Of a DNA stretch of 64,000 nt, positions 1 through 7,538 are shown in pieces. The stretch is from JAVJSF01 sp040219555 (lineage in GTDB: Bacteria; Actinomycetota; Thermoleophilia; Miltoncostaeales; Miltoncostaeaceae): NCBI GenBank assembly GCA_040219555.1, contig JAVJSF010000009.1:434001-498000 (forward strand). The letters are read 5' to 3'. The position numbers were made by a program, and so were the translations under genes. The number at the start of each line of letters is the position of its first letter. Positions within the stretch are counted from its first letter, which is position 1. Below the pieces are notes generated by a model. The model was not told where the DNA came from and did no database searches. It saw only the letters and a list, made by a program, of their open reading frames with translations.

Positions 1-657
1 GTGCAGGTACGTGTAGGGGGAGCCGCACGCGGCCAGGACCGTCGCCAGGTCCAGTTCCTGCCCGTCGGCCAGGGTGACGTGCAACGGGGTGCCGGCGCCG
101 CGCGCCCGCATGGTCGCCAGCCACAGGCCCACGGCGAAACCGGTCTGGCGCAGGTGGCGCTTGGTGCGCGGGCGGTGCTCGATCCAGTCCACCGTGGCCG
201 CGTCCAGGCCCACGCCGGCGTTGATGACGAACACCCGCTCCTCGGCGTCGGCGATCACCCTGCCGACGTGGACGGCGCGCCGCTCGCCCGCCAGCGCCCC
301 GGGCAGGACCCCCAGCGCGTCGTCCATCCGCGCCGGCCAGCCCAGCGCCCGCGCGAAGACGTTCGCGTTCCCCGCCGGCAGCGGCGCCAGCACGGTCGAC
401 GTCCCCGCCAGGGCGCCGGCCACCTCCTGGACGGTCCCGTCGCCCCCCAGGGCCACCACGGCCCGGGCGCCCGCCGCCACGCACTCCCGTGCCATCGCAC
501 CGGCGTCGCCCCGGGCGCCGGTGGTGTGGTGCCACTCCAGCCCCAGCGGCTCCAGCATCCGTGCCACCTCGGTCCGCACCGAGGGGTGGGCCACCGTCGC
601 CCGCGGGTTGATGATCAGCCCGACGCCGCCCGCCGGATCGGCGCCGGGCGCGCTCAC
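1..657 (-). CDS. Diacylglycerol kinase-type lipid kinase (partial, 3' end outside window)
   Basis: This is the N-terminal 219 codons of a diacylglycerol/sphingosine kinase-like catalytic domain protein, read from a GTG at 657 down to base 1 without a stop. The nucleotide-binding GGDGT motif is at about residues 71-75, followed by QEV. The second family signature, PAGNANVFAR, is at about 94-103. An INPR start-of-domain strand lies near residue 16. The family transfers the ATP gamma-phosphate to a lipid hydroxyl. The GTG overlaps the TGA of the upstream hydrolase gene (GTGA, 654-657), so the two are probably cotranscribed. The exact lipid substrate cannot be told, and the C-terminal domain is outside the window. 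Confidence 0.88.
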   Translation of the reverse strand, partial: MSAPGADPAGGVGLIINPRATVAHPSVRTEVARMLEPLGLEWHHTTGARGDAGAMARECVAAGARAVVALGGDGTVQEVAGALAGTSTVLAPLPAGNANVFARALGWPARMDDALGVLPGALAGERRAVHVGRVIADAEERVFVINAGVGLDAATVDWIEHRPRTKRHLRQTGFAVGLWLATMRARGAGTPLHVTLADGQELDLATVLAACGSPYTYLH

Positions 658-1391
658 TCCCCGGCGGCCGAGACCGCCGCGTCGGTATCCAACCGCGCCA
701 GGAAGGCCCCCATCAGCATGTTCACGGTCCCCGGCGCGTCGACCATGGGCATGTGGCGCGCGCCGTCGACCACCACCAGTTCCGCGTCGGGCAACTCGCC
801 GGCCAGTTCCTGCGCCATCCAGGGCGGGGTCAGCGGGTCCTGTGCCCCTGCGATCACAAGGACGGGAGCGCTCAGCGGTGCCAGCAGCCCGCGCAACTCC
901 ACCGATTCGCAGGCCGCGTAGTCGGCGGCCAGCCCCGCGGGCCCGCACGCGTGCAGCGCCTCCTCGACCGGCAGGTCGCAGCCGGCGGGGTCGCTGAGGA
1001 AGCCCTCCAGCAGCCGCGTGCACTCGCCATCGAAGTCCTCGCGCAGGCTGTCCCACACCCACTCGGGCACCGGCAGGCGCGCTCCGGAGGCGATGAGCAC
1101 CAGGCCGCTCACCAGGTCCGGCCGGCGCAGCGCGATGTGCATGGCGATCGCGCCGCCCAGGCTGTGGCCGACCAGCACCCCGCGGTGCCCCGAGGTGTCC
1201 AGAGCGTGGGCCACGGCGTCGGCCAGCGGGCCCACGTGGTCGAGCGCATCGCCCTCGGGATGGCCGGGAAGGTCGAGCACGGCCGAGGCCATGAAGCAGT
1301 CGGTCTGATGGGTCCACACGCGGTGGTCGCCACCGGTGCCATGGATGAAGACGGTGCTGCGTGTGGTGTCGTCCGGGGCGGAGGTCGCCAT
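654..1391 (-). CDS. Alpha/beta hydrolase
   Basis: A 245-residue alpha/beta-hydrolase fold protein with a complete triad. HGTG (about 17-20) forms the oxyanion hole. The nucleophile elbow GHSLGG places Ser at about 77. The acid is Asp at about 185 (AGAQDPLTP) and the base is His at about 213 (GARHMPM). No signal peptide is seen, so it is cytoplasmic. The substrate is unknown: the family includes esterases, lipases and C-C hydrolases. It is the first gene of a two-gene unit with the lipid kinase. The ATG at 1391 lies 8 bases after a -10 box (TACCAT), implying a leaderless mRNA from a promoter shared back-to-back with the MtnX-like gene. Confidence 0.88.
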   Translation of the reverse strand: MATSAPDDTTRSTVFIHGTGGDHRVWTHQTDCFMASAVLDLPGHPEGDALDHVGPLADAVAHALDTSGHRGVLVGHSLGGAIAMHIALRRPDLVSGLVLIASGARLPVPEWVWDSLREDFDGECTRLLEGFLSDPAGCDLPVEEALHACGPAGLAADYAACESVELRGLLAPLSAPVLVIAGAQDPLTPPWMAQELAGELPDAELVVVDGARHMPMVDAPGTVNMLMGAFLARLDTDAAVSAAGE

Positions 1392-1399
1392 GGGCGCCC

Positions 1400-1405
1400 A
1401 TGGTA
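1400..1405 (-). promoter_or_regulatory. -10 box (TACCAT) for the hydrolase/lipid kinase unit
   Basis: The minus strand reads TACCAT, then 8 bases, then the ATG of the hydrolase at 1391. It overlaps the plus-strand -10 box at 1404-1409 by the self-complementary TA. The match to the TANNNT pattern and the spacing are seen directly; promoter activity is inferred. Confidence 0.6.
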
Positions 1406-1409
1406 CCCT
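1404..1409 (+). promoter_or_regulatory. -10 box (TACCCT) for the MtnX-like/ileS unit
   Basis: The plus strand reads TACCCT, then 8 bases, then GTG at 1418, a layout expected of a leaderless transcript. It shares its TA with the opposite-strand box at 1400-1405, so one GGTACC core appears to serve both directions. Confidence 0.6.
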
Positions 1410-1417
1410 CAGCGGCG

Positions 1418-2080
1418 GTGGAGACCCTGGACATCGCGTGCGACTTCGACGGCACCATCACCTGCGTCGACACGCTCCACCTGATCGTCGAGGCCTTCGC
1501 GGCCCGGGGCGCCTGGAGCGCCATCGAACCGCGTCTGCGCTCGGGCGAGATCTCGCTCGACGAGGCGATGCAGGAGCAGTTCGCGCAGGTGCACGCCACC
1601 CCCGATGAGGTGGCGCGACTGGTGCTGGACGAGGCCGGCCTGCGCGCCGGCTTCGCCGACTTCGAGGCCTGGTGCCGCACGCGTGGCCACCGCCTGGTGG
1701 TGCTCTCCTCCGGGTTCCGCTCGATCATCGAGCCCCTGCTCACCCGGTGGGGGTTCGCCCACCTGGAGCTCGCCGCCCACGACGCGCGCTTCTCGGCCGA
1801 GGGCTGCCGGCTGATCTGGTCGGACCGCGGGCCGGCCTGCGAGGAGTGCGGCCGCCCGTGCAAGCGCCACGACCTGCGCCGGCTGGGTCTCGGCGGCCGG
1901 CCTCTGGTCTACATCGGCGACGGCATCTCCGACCGCTGCGCCGCCGGGCTGGCGGACCTCGTGTTCGCCCGCGCCGACCTGGCCCGTCACCTCACCACCG
2001 AAAGCGTCCCCTTCGTGCCCTTCGACGATTTCACCCAGGTCCGCGAGCGTCTGGGCCGCCCCCTGGGGCTGGCGGCCTGA
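1418..2080 (+). CDS. MtnX-like HAD-superfamily phosphatase
   Basis: A 220-residue HAD-IB phosphatase. Motif I is DFDGT (about 9-13), motif II is the SSG of LVVLSSGF (about 97-99) and motif III/IV is GDGISD (about 167-172). A Cys cluster CEECGRPCK (about 141-149) is typical of MtnX-like proteins (COG4359). MtnX dephosphorylates a methionine-salvage intermediate, but no other salvage gene is nearby, so the substrate is open. I chose GTG 1418 because it follows the -10 box by 8 bases; an in-frame ATG at 1400 would lie inside the promoter. The stop overlaps the ileS ATG (TGATG), so the two genes are translationally coupled. Confidence 0.85.
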   Translation: METLDIACDFDGTITCVDTLHLIVEAFAARGAWSAIEPRLRSGEISLDEAMQEQFAQVHATPDEVARLVLDEAGLRAGFADFEAWCRTRGHRLVVLSSGFRSIIEPLLTRWGFAHLELAAHDARFSAEGCRLIWSDRGPACEECGRPCKRHDLRRLGLGGRPLVYIGDGISDRCAAGLADLVFARADLARHLTTESVPFVPFDDFTQVRERLGRPLGLAA

Positions 2081-5000
2081 TGGCGGGCTGGCGCACCGTC
2101 ACCCCCGGCTCGGACTGGGGCGCCATGGAGGAGCGGGTGCTGGAGCGCTGGCGCGAGGGCGCCACCTTCGCCCGCAGCATGGCCATCCGCCAGGGGGCCG
2201 AGCCGTTCGTCTTCCACGAGGGCCCGCCCACCGCGAACGGCCGCCCGGGCTCGCACCACGTGCTCTCGCGCGTGTTCAAGGACATCTACCCGCGCTTCCA
2301 CACCATGCGCGGGCGCTTCGTCGACCGCCGCGCCGGCTGGGACTGCCACGGCCTCCCCGTGGAGCTCGAGGTGGAGAAGCGCCTGGGTATCTCGGGCAAG
2401 CCGCAGATCGAGGCCTATGGCATCGCGGAGTTCAACGCCCTGTGTCGTGAGTCGGTGGTGGCCTACCTGGACGAGTGGGAGCGCCTGACCGAGCGCATCG
2501 GCTTCTGGGTGGACACCGCGCGTGCCTACAAGACGATGGACACCGACTACATCGAGTCGGTGTGGTGGAGCCTGGCCGAGCTGTTCGAGCGCGGGCTGGT
2601 CTACCGCAGCGGCAAGGTCGTCCCGTACTGCCCGCGCTGTGGCACCGCGCTCTCCAGCCACGAGGTGGCCCAGGGCTACAAGGACCGCGAGGACCCGTCG
2701 GTCTACGTGACCATGCCGCTCGACGGATCGGACGAGGCGCTGGTGGTGTGGACCACCACCCCGTGGACGCTGCCGGCCAACATCGCGGTGGCCGTCAACG
2801 AGGCGGTCACCTACGCGGCGGTGGAGCACGAGGGCGCCACGCTGATCGTGGCCGAGGACCTGGTGGAGAGCGTCTTCGGCGAGGGGGTCCGTGCGGCGCG
2901 CACGCTCCCGGCGGGCGATCTGATCGGCCGCACCTACGCGGCACCGTTCGACATGGTGGCCGGCCCGCACGAGGTCGTCGGCGCCCCGTTCGTCACCACC
3001 GAGGACGGCACCGGTCTGGTGCACATCGCGCCGGCCTTCGGCGAGGACGACATGGGCGTGGCGCGCGCCCGCGGGTGGGAGGTACCCAACCCGGTCGGGC
3101 CGGACGGGCGCTACACCGCCATGGCGGGCCCCTGGGAGGGGCGCGCGGCGAAGGAGGTCGACGAGGACCTGATCGCCGACCTGACCGCACGCGGACGCAT
3201 GGTGCGCTCCGAGGTCTTCACCCACTCCTACCCGCACTGCTGGCGCTGCTCGACGCCGCTGCTCTACTACGCCAAGCCGTCCTGGTACATCCGCACCACC
3301 GACGTCCGCGAGCGGATGCTCGAGCTGAACGAGCAGGTGGGCTGGCACCCCGAGCGGGTGCGCGACGGGCGTTTCGGCAAGTGGCTCGAGGGCAACATCG
3401 ACTGGGCCATCTCGCGCGATCGCTACTGGGGCACGCCGCTGCCGTTCTGGCGCTGCCAGGACTGCGACCACGTGCAGGCCATCGGCTCGTACTCCGCCCT
3501 GCGCGAAGCCGCCACGGCGCCCCTGCCCGAGGACTTCGACCCGCACCGCCCCTTCGTCGACGACGTGCTGCTGCGGTGCCGGTGCGGCGGCACCGCGCGC
3601 CGCGAGCCCGAGGTGATCGACGTCTGGTACGACAGCGGCGCCATGCCGTTCGCGCAGGTGCACCACCCGTTCAGCACGGGCGGCGACCTGACCGGGCACG
3701 CCCCGGCCGACTTCATCTGCGAGGCGATGGACCAGACCCGGGGCTGGTTCTACTCGCTGCTGGCCGAGGCCACCCTGCTGTTCGACGAGCCGGCATACCG
3801 CAACGTCGTCTGCCTGGGGCTGATCCTCGACGCCGAGGGTCAGAAGATGAGCAAGTCCAAGGGCAACGTCATCGTCCCCTGGGAGGTGATCGAGCGCCAG
3901 GGTGCGGACGCGTTCCGCTGGTACCTGCTCACCGCCCAGAGCCCGTGGGAGGCGTTCCGCTTCTCGCTGGAGGCGGTGGACGAGGCGATGCGCCGCTTCC
4001 TGCTGACCCTGTGGAACACGCACTCGTTCCTGGTGACCTACGCCTCACTGTCGGACGGCTGGACCCCGGGCGACGACGCGCCGGCGCCGGCCGAGCGGGG
4101 GGCCATCGACCGCTGGATCCTGTCGCGGCTCGATGCCACCGTCGCGGCCGTCACCGAGCGTCTCGAGGCCTACGACGCCACCGGCGCTGGCCGGGCGCTG
4201 GAGGACTTCGTCGACGACCTCTCCAACTGGTTCGTGCGCTCCTCGCGCCGGCGGTTCTGGGGCGCCGACCGCACCGCCGGGGAGCCGGCGGCATTCGCCA
4301 CCCTTCACGAGTGCCTGGCCACCGTGAGCCTCCTGGTGGCGCCCTTCTGCCCGTTCGTGGCCGACGAGATGTACGTGGCGCTGGTGGCCGACCACGACGC
4401 CCAGGCGCCCGACAGCGTCCACCTGGCCGACTGGCCGGCGGTGCGGGGGTACCGCGACGAGCCGCTGGAGGAGGCCATGGCCGCGGCGCGCGAGGCGGTC
4501 ACCGTCGGCCGCGGGGCGCGGGCCGAGGCGAAGATCAAGGTGCGCCAGCCGCTGTCGGAGGCCGTGGTGGCCTGCCCGCCCGCGGTGGCGAGCCGCATGG
4601 AGGGCCTGGTGAGACTGGTGGCCGACGAGCTCAACGTGAAGTCGGTGCGGTTCGTGACCGACCCGGGCGAGTTGGTGGAGGTCGTGCTCAAGCCGAACTA
4701 CCGCCGCCTGGGGCCGCGCTTCGGCAAGTCGATGCCCGCCGTGGCCGAGGCGGTGGCCGGGCTGGACGCCACCGCCACCGCCCGGGCGCTCGACGCCGGC
4801 GAGCCGGTGAGCATCACCGTGGCCGGTGCCGATGAGGTCCTCGACGGCGAGGACCTGCTGCGCGAGGCCCGGCCGGCGGCCGGCTACGCGGTGGCGCAGG
4901 ACTCCGCCCTGGCGGTGGCGCTGGCCACCGCGATCACGCCCGACCTGGCCGCCGAGGCGCTGGCGCGCGAGATCGTCCACGCCGTGCAGAGCGCCCGCCG

Positions 5001-5220
5001 TGCCGCGGGCCTGAAGGTGGAGGACCGCATCAACCTGCACCTGGATGGCTCGGGTCCCATCCGCGAGGCCATCGACCTGCACCGCGGGTCGATCGCGGCC
5101 GAGACCCTGTCGGTGAGCCTGTCGGTGAGCCACGGCGCCCCGTTCGCCGGTATTCACCGCGACGAGGTGCTGCTGGACGGCGAGCCCATGGCCCTGCGCC
5201 TGGAGCGCGCGGAGGGGTAG
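2080..5220 (+). CDS. ileS: Isoleucyl-tRNA synthetase, type 2, with inverted HIGH motif
   Basis: A 1046-residue class Ia synthetase that charges tRNA-Ile in the cytoplasm. The start ATG at 2080 overlaps the previous stop; a longer upstream frame is only open because of high GC. The first signature region reads GPPTANGRP then G-S-H-H (residues 57-60, bases 2248-2259), where most IleRS enzymes have H-x-G-H. The second signature KMSKS is intact at 589-593. The CP1 editing region (WTTTPWTLPAN) and the C-terminal anticodon-binding domain are present, and Cys pairs (YCPRCGTAL, CQDC) suggest zinc knuckles. The length and the GPPTANG context fit the eukaryote-like type 2 family, which tolerates mupirocin. 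It is the only ileS visible here, so it may be the housekeeping enzyme. Confidence 0.96.
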   Translation: MAGWRTVTPGSDWGAMEERVLERWREGATFARSMAIRQGAEPFVFHEGPPTANGRPGSHHVLSRVFKDIYPRFHTMRGRFVDRRAGWDCHGLPVELEVEKRLGISGKPQIEAYGIAEFNALCRESVVAYLDEWERLTERIGFWVDTARAYKTMDTDYIESVWWSLAELFERGLVYRSGKVVPYCPRCGTALSSHEVAQGYKDREDPSVYVTMPLDGSDEALVVWTTTPWTLPANIAVAVNEAVTYAAVEHEGATLIVAEDLVESVFGEGVRAARTLPAGDLIGRTYAAPFDMVAGPHEVVGAPFVTTEDGTGLVHIAPAFGEDDMGVARARGWEVPNPVGPDGRYTAMAGPWEGRAAKEVDEDLIADLTARGRMVRSEVFTHSYPHCWRCSTPLLYYAKPSWYIRTTDVRERMLELNEQVGWHPERVRDGRFGKWLEGNIDWAISRDRYWGTPLPFWRCQDCDHVQAIGSYSALREAATAPLPEDFDPHRPFVDDVLLRCRCGGTARREPEVIDVWYDSGAMPFAQVHHPFSTGGDLTGHAPADFICEAMDQTRGWFYSLLAEATLLFDEPAYRNVVCLGLILDAEGQKMSKSKGNVIVPWEVIERQGADAFRWYLLTAQSPWEAFRFSLEAVDEAMRRFLLTLWNTHSFLVTYASLSDGWTPGDDAPAPAERGAIDRWILSRLDATVAAVTERLEAYDATGAGRALEDFVDDLSNWFVRSSRRRFWGADRTAGEPAAFATLHECLATVSLLVAPFCPFVADEMYVALVADHDAQAPDSVHLADWPAVRGYRDEPLEEAMAAAREAVTVGRGARAEAKIKVRQPLSEAVVACPPAVASRMEGLVRLVADELNVKSVRFVTDPGELVEVVLKPNYRRLGPRFGKSMPAVAEAVAGLDATATARALDAGEPVSITVAGADEVLDGEDLLREARPAAGYAVAQDSALAVALATAITPDLAAEALAREIVHAVQSARRAAGLKVEDRINLHLDGSGPIREAIDLHRGSIAAETLSVSLSVSHGAPFAGIHRDEVLLDGEPMALRLERAEG

Positions 5221-5246
5221 ACGAACCCCCCGGCCGGCGGGTCTAC
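5217..5246. terminator. Bidirectional hairpin between convergent ileS and hemD
   Basis: The inverted repeat GTAGAC (5217-5222) and GTCTAC (5241-5246) flanks a C-run/CCGGCCGG/G-run core that can extend the stem. Each arm contains the TAG stop codon of one of the two convergent genes, so the stops are symmetric. There is no clear U-tract. A shared terminator is inferred. Confidence 0.5.
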
Positions 5247-6043
5247 GCCTCGGCGTCCCCGAGGGCGCTCGCCAGCGCCCGGTACATCGTCCCCATCTTG
5301 GGGACGGCCGGTTCCACGTCCACGCGCCAGCCGCGATCGAGCATCGCGCGCCGGGTCACCGGGCCGACGGCCACCATCAGCACCGCCGGATGCGGTTCGT
5401 GCCCGCGTGCGTCCATGGCCTCGGCGAAGCCCTCGACCGCCAGCGCGCTGGTGAAGGTCACGGCCGCCACCTCTCCGGCGGCCACCGCGCCGGCCAGGGC
5501 GTCGCGCGCGACGGCGTCGCCCTCCGAGGCGAAGCGATAGGGGCGGACCTCCACCACGTCGGCGCCGGCGTACGCGAGCGCAGCGACCATCGGCTCGGGG
5601 GCGGCGCCCACGCACTGCACCATCACCCGCCGGCCGGACAGCGGCCCGGCTCCGCCACCCAGGAGGTGTTCGCGCACCGTGGCGACCTCGGCCGGGTCGG
5701 CGCTCCAGTGGGCCTCCACGCCCACCTTCGCGAGAGCGCGTCGCGCCTTGGGCCCGCGCGCGATCACCGTCGCCGCGGCGAGGATTGCGCGCAGTTCGTC
5801 GCCCCTCCCGGCGGCGTCGGCCGCTCCGACCAGGTGGCGCCCGCCGATGCCGGTGATGAACACCGCCACCGCGGGCGGTCTGGCGATGAGGTCCTCCACC
5901 GCCGCGGCCAGGCCGGCGCTCTCCCGGGCCACGTCCACGCCGATGGCCGGCCCCACCAGGGGCTCGCCGCCCAGCGCTCTCACCAGCGCCGCCTGTTCCG
6001 CGGCCCGCCGCGCGGCGGTGATGCCCACGCGCGCCCCTCTCAC
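5243..6043 (-). CDS. hemD: Uroporphyrinogen-III synthase
   Basis: A 266-residue HemD-family protein that cyclises and inverts ring D of hydroxymethylbilane to make uroporphyrinogen III in haem, sirohaem and cobalamin synthesis. The bilobal pattern is visible: an N-terminal GARVGIT strand with a following FITGIGG segment, and a second lobe with VMVQCVG, a VRPYR linker strand, TFTSALAVEGF and VAVGPVTRRAM. Sequence identity in this family is always low. I start at GTG 6043, which overlaps the stop of the GT gene (GTGA), rather than at a start inside that gene. The absence of other hem genes around it is unusual but common in scattered actinobacterial genomes. Confidence 0.75.
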   Translation of the reverse strand: MRGARVGITAARRAAEQAALVRALGGEPLVGPAIGVDVARESAGLAAAVEDLIARPPAVAVFITGIGGRHLVGAADAAGRGDELRAILAAATVIARGPKARRALAKVGVEAHWSADPAEVATVREHLLGGGAGPLSGRRVMVQCVGAAPEPMVAALAYAGADVVEVRPYRFASEGDAVARDALAGAVAAGEVAAVTFTSALAVEGFAEAMDARGHEPHPAVLMVAVGPVTRRAMLDRGWRVDVEPAVPKMGTMYRALASALGDAEA

Positions 6044-7251
6044 CGGCGGGGCCCGTGCGGGTCCGCGGGGCCGGGGCCGTGCAGGGGGCGGCGCACCCGG
6101 GCCAGCAGCGAGCGCCACCGGCGCACGCAGGCCGGCCAGTCGGCGGCCGCGGCGAACGCCGTGCCGGCCTCGCCCAGTCCGGCACGCAGGCCGGGATCGG
6201 CGGCCAGCCGCGCCAACTGGCGCCCGTAGCTGGTGGCGTCCAGGTACAGCAGCCCGCCCCCCGAGCGGGCGCTCTGGCCGGCCAGCACCTCGGACGCGCC
6301 GTTGGCCAGCGTCGGCCGGCCGGCGCGCCAGGCCTCCAGGGCCACCAGCGACAAGCTCTCGTGCGGGCTGGGCAGCACCACCACCTCGGCGGCCTCCAGC
6401 AGCCCCGCGCGGACCTCATCGGTGACAAAGCCGGTGGTGAGGACCCAGTCCGGCAGATGCATGGCGCCGGCCGGGCGGCCGGCAAGTACCAGGTCCAGGG
6501 TCCCGCCCGCCGCGCGGTAGGCCGCGTGGGCGTCCACCAGCGCGCCCAGGCCCTTGGCGGCGTCCACCCGTCCCACATAGAGGGCGAAGCGCGCCGGGAG
6601 GCCGGGGACGGCCGCGCGCGCCAGCGCCCGGTCGCCGGGGGCGGCGGGGTCGAGGCCCGCGCCCACGATGGCGTGGGGCCGGCCGGCGATGTCGTGCAGT
6701 TCGTCCACCAGGCGTCGCTCCTCCGGGGTGAGGAACGCCAGGCCGGCCGCCAGGCGCACCAGCCCGCGCGAGAGCCCGAAGCGCAGCATCGGCTCGTCGT
6801 GCGCCAACGGCACCAGCACGGCACGGTCGGCCACCAGCGGCATCGCCAGCTGGGCGGTGGCGTAGAGGTAGGTCCACAGGGCGACCACCTCGTGGCGCCG
6901 TCCGGCGCCGGCCAGCGCCGCCAGCATCCCGGGCAGCACCGGTCCCTGGGCGCGCGCCCACTCGTCCTCGGTGGCGGCGTCGCCCAGACCCAGGGACAGC
7001 CGGCGCACCAGGTCGCCCGAGCGCTGGGGGTCGGCCGCGTCGGCCGTGAAGCGGTGCACCACCACGCCCTCGTCGGTGCTGGTGCCCGCGGCGAAGTACG
7101 GCGCCCAGGTGAGGTAGTCCCGGGCGGTGGAGGTGTAGACGTGTACCTCGTCGCCGGCGGCCGCCAGCGCCCGGGCCGTGGAGCGGCACAGGGCCTCCGC
7201 GCCGCCGGCCACCTCGGCGCCGTAGCGCTGCACCACGAAGGCGATCCTCAG
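6040..7251 (-). CDS. Glycosyltransferase family 4 (GT-B), probable CTG start
   Basis: A GT-B glycosyltransferase of about 403 residues that moves a sugar from a nucleotide donor in the cytoplasm. The N-terminal Rossmann half starts RIAFVVQRYGAEVAGGAE. The C-terminal half has YVGRVDAAKG, then PSPHESLSLVALEAW, the donor-binding E-x7-E region. It is a close paralogue of the genes at 33956 and 35140 (shared RYGAE/GGAE, YLYAT and HDEP motifs). The first strand is kept only if translation begins at CTG 7251, which overlaps the upstream TGA (CTGA) and has GGAGAG six bases before it. The first standard start is GTG 7236, five codons inside. The acceptor is unknown. Confidence 0.82.
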   Translation of the reverse strand: MRIAFVVQRYGAEVAGGAEALCRSTARALAAAGDEVHVYTSTARDYLTWAPYFAAGTSTDEGVVVHRFTADAADPQRSGDLVRRLSLGLGDAATEDEWARAQGPVLPGMLAALAGAGRRHEVVALWTYLYATAQLAMPLVADRAVLVPLAHDEPMLRFGLSRGLVRLAAGLAFLTPEERRLVDELHDIAGRPHAIVGAGLDPAAPGDRALARAAVPGLPARFALYVGRVDAAKGLGALVDAHAAYRAAGGTLDLVLAGRPAGAMHLPDWVLTTGFVTDEVRAGLLEAAEVVVLPSPHESLSLVALEAWRAGRPTLANGASEVLAGQSARSGGGLLYLDATSYGRQLARLAADPGLRAGLGEAGTAFAAAADWPACVRRWRSLLARVRRPLHGPGPADPHGPRR

Positions 7252-7538
7252 GAGCGTCTCTCCAGCTCGGCCACGCGCGCCTCGAGCCGGGCGATCTCGG
7301 CGCGCTGGCGGTGGCGGTCGCGCTCGAGCTGGGAGATCAGGTCGGCCAGGCTCGGGGTCAGCAGCCGCACCACGGCACGCCGCGCCGCGCCCACCAGGCG
7401 CCCCGGCAGGCCCGCGCGCGCCGAGGGCGCCGGCTCGGCCAGGCGCAGAGGCGTCAGGGGCGGCCGGCCGCCTGCCTCGCGCAGGGCCGCCAGCAGCGCG
7501 TCGGGGTCCGGTCCGCCGGGCCCGGGAGGCGTGGTCAG
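7248..7538 (-). CDS. Small coiled-coil protein of the polysaccharide locus
   Basis: About 96 residues from CTG 7538, or 102 from ATG 7556. A Pro/Gly-rich N-terminus carries a PDPDALLAALREAG helix. A hydrophobic/basic segment follows (RAVVRLLTPSLADLISQL), then a heptad-rich coiled coil (RAEIARLEARVAELE) to the end. The layout closely matches the protein at 32467-32916, which also sits next to paralogous GTs. The role is unknown; it may be an oligomerising partner or membrane-proximal scaffold for the GTs. The CTG overlaps the TGA of the sugar transferase gene (CTGA) and has AGGGGGG four bases upstream. Confidence 0.6.
   Translation of the reverse strand: MTTPPGPGGPDPDALLAALREAGGRPPLTPLRLAEPAPSARAGLPGRLVGAARRAVVRLLTPSLADLISQLERDRHRQRAEIARLEARVAELERRS

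Noticed and set aside
1361..1417. Upstream in-frame starts of the MtnX-like gene (1361, 1400)
   Set aside because: They lie in or before the promoter and opposite the hydrolase start; the conserved protein begins at GTG 1418.
1672..2079. 136-codon extension upstream of ileS
   Set aside because: It overlaps the MtnX-like gene in another frame; ATG 2080 with TGATG overlap fits the family N-terminus.
1987..4023. 678-codon open frame on the minus strand inside ileS
   Set aside because: Antisense shadow from high GC; Arg/His/Gly-rich translation with no motifs, while the plus frame is a full IleRS.
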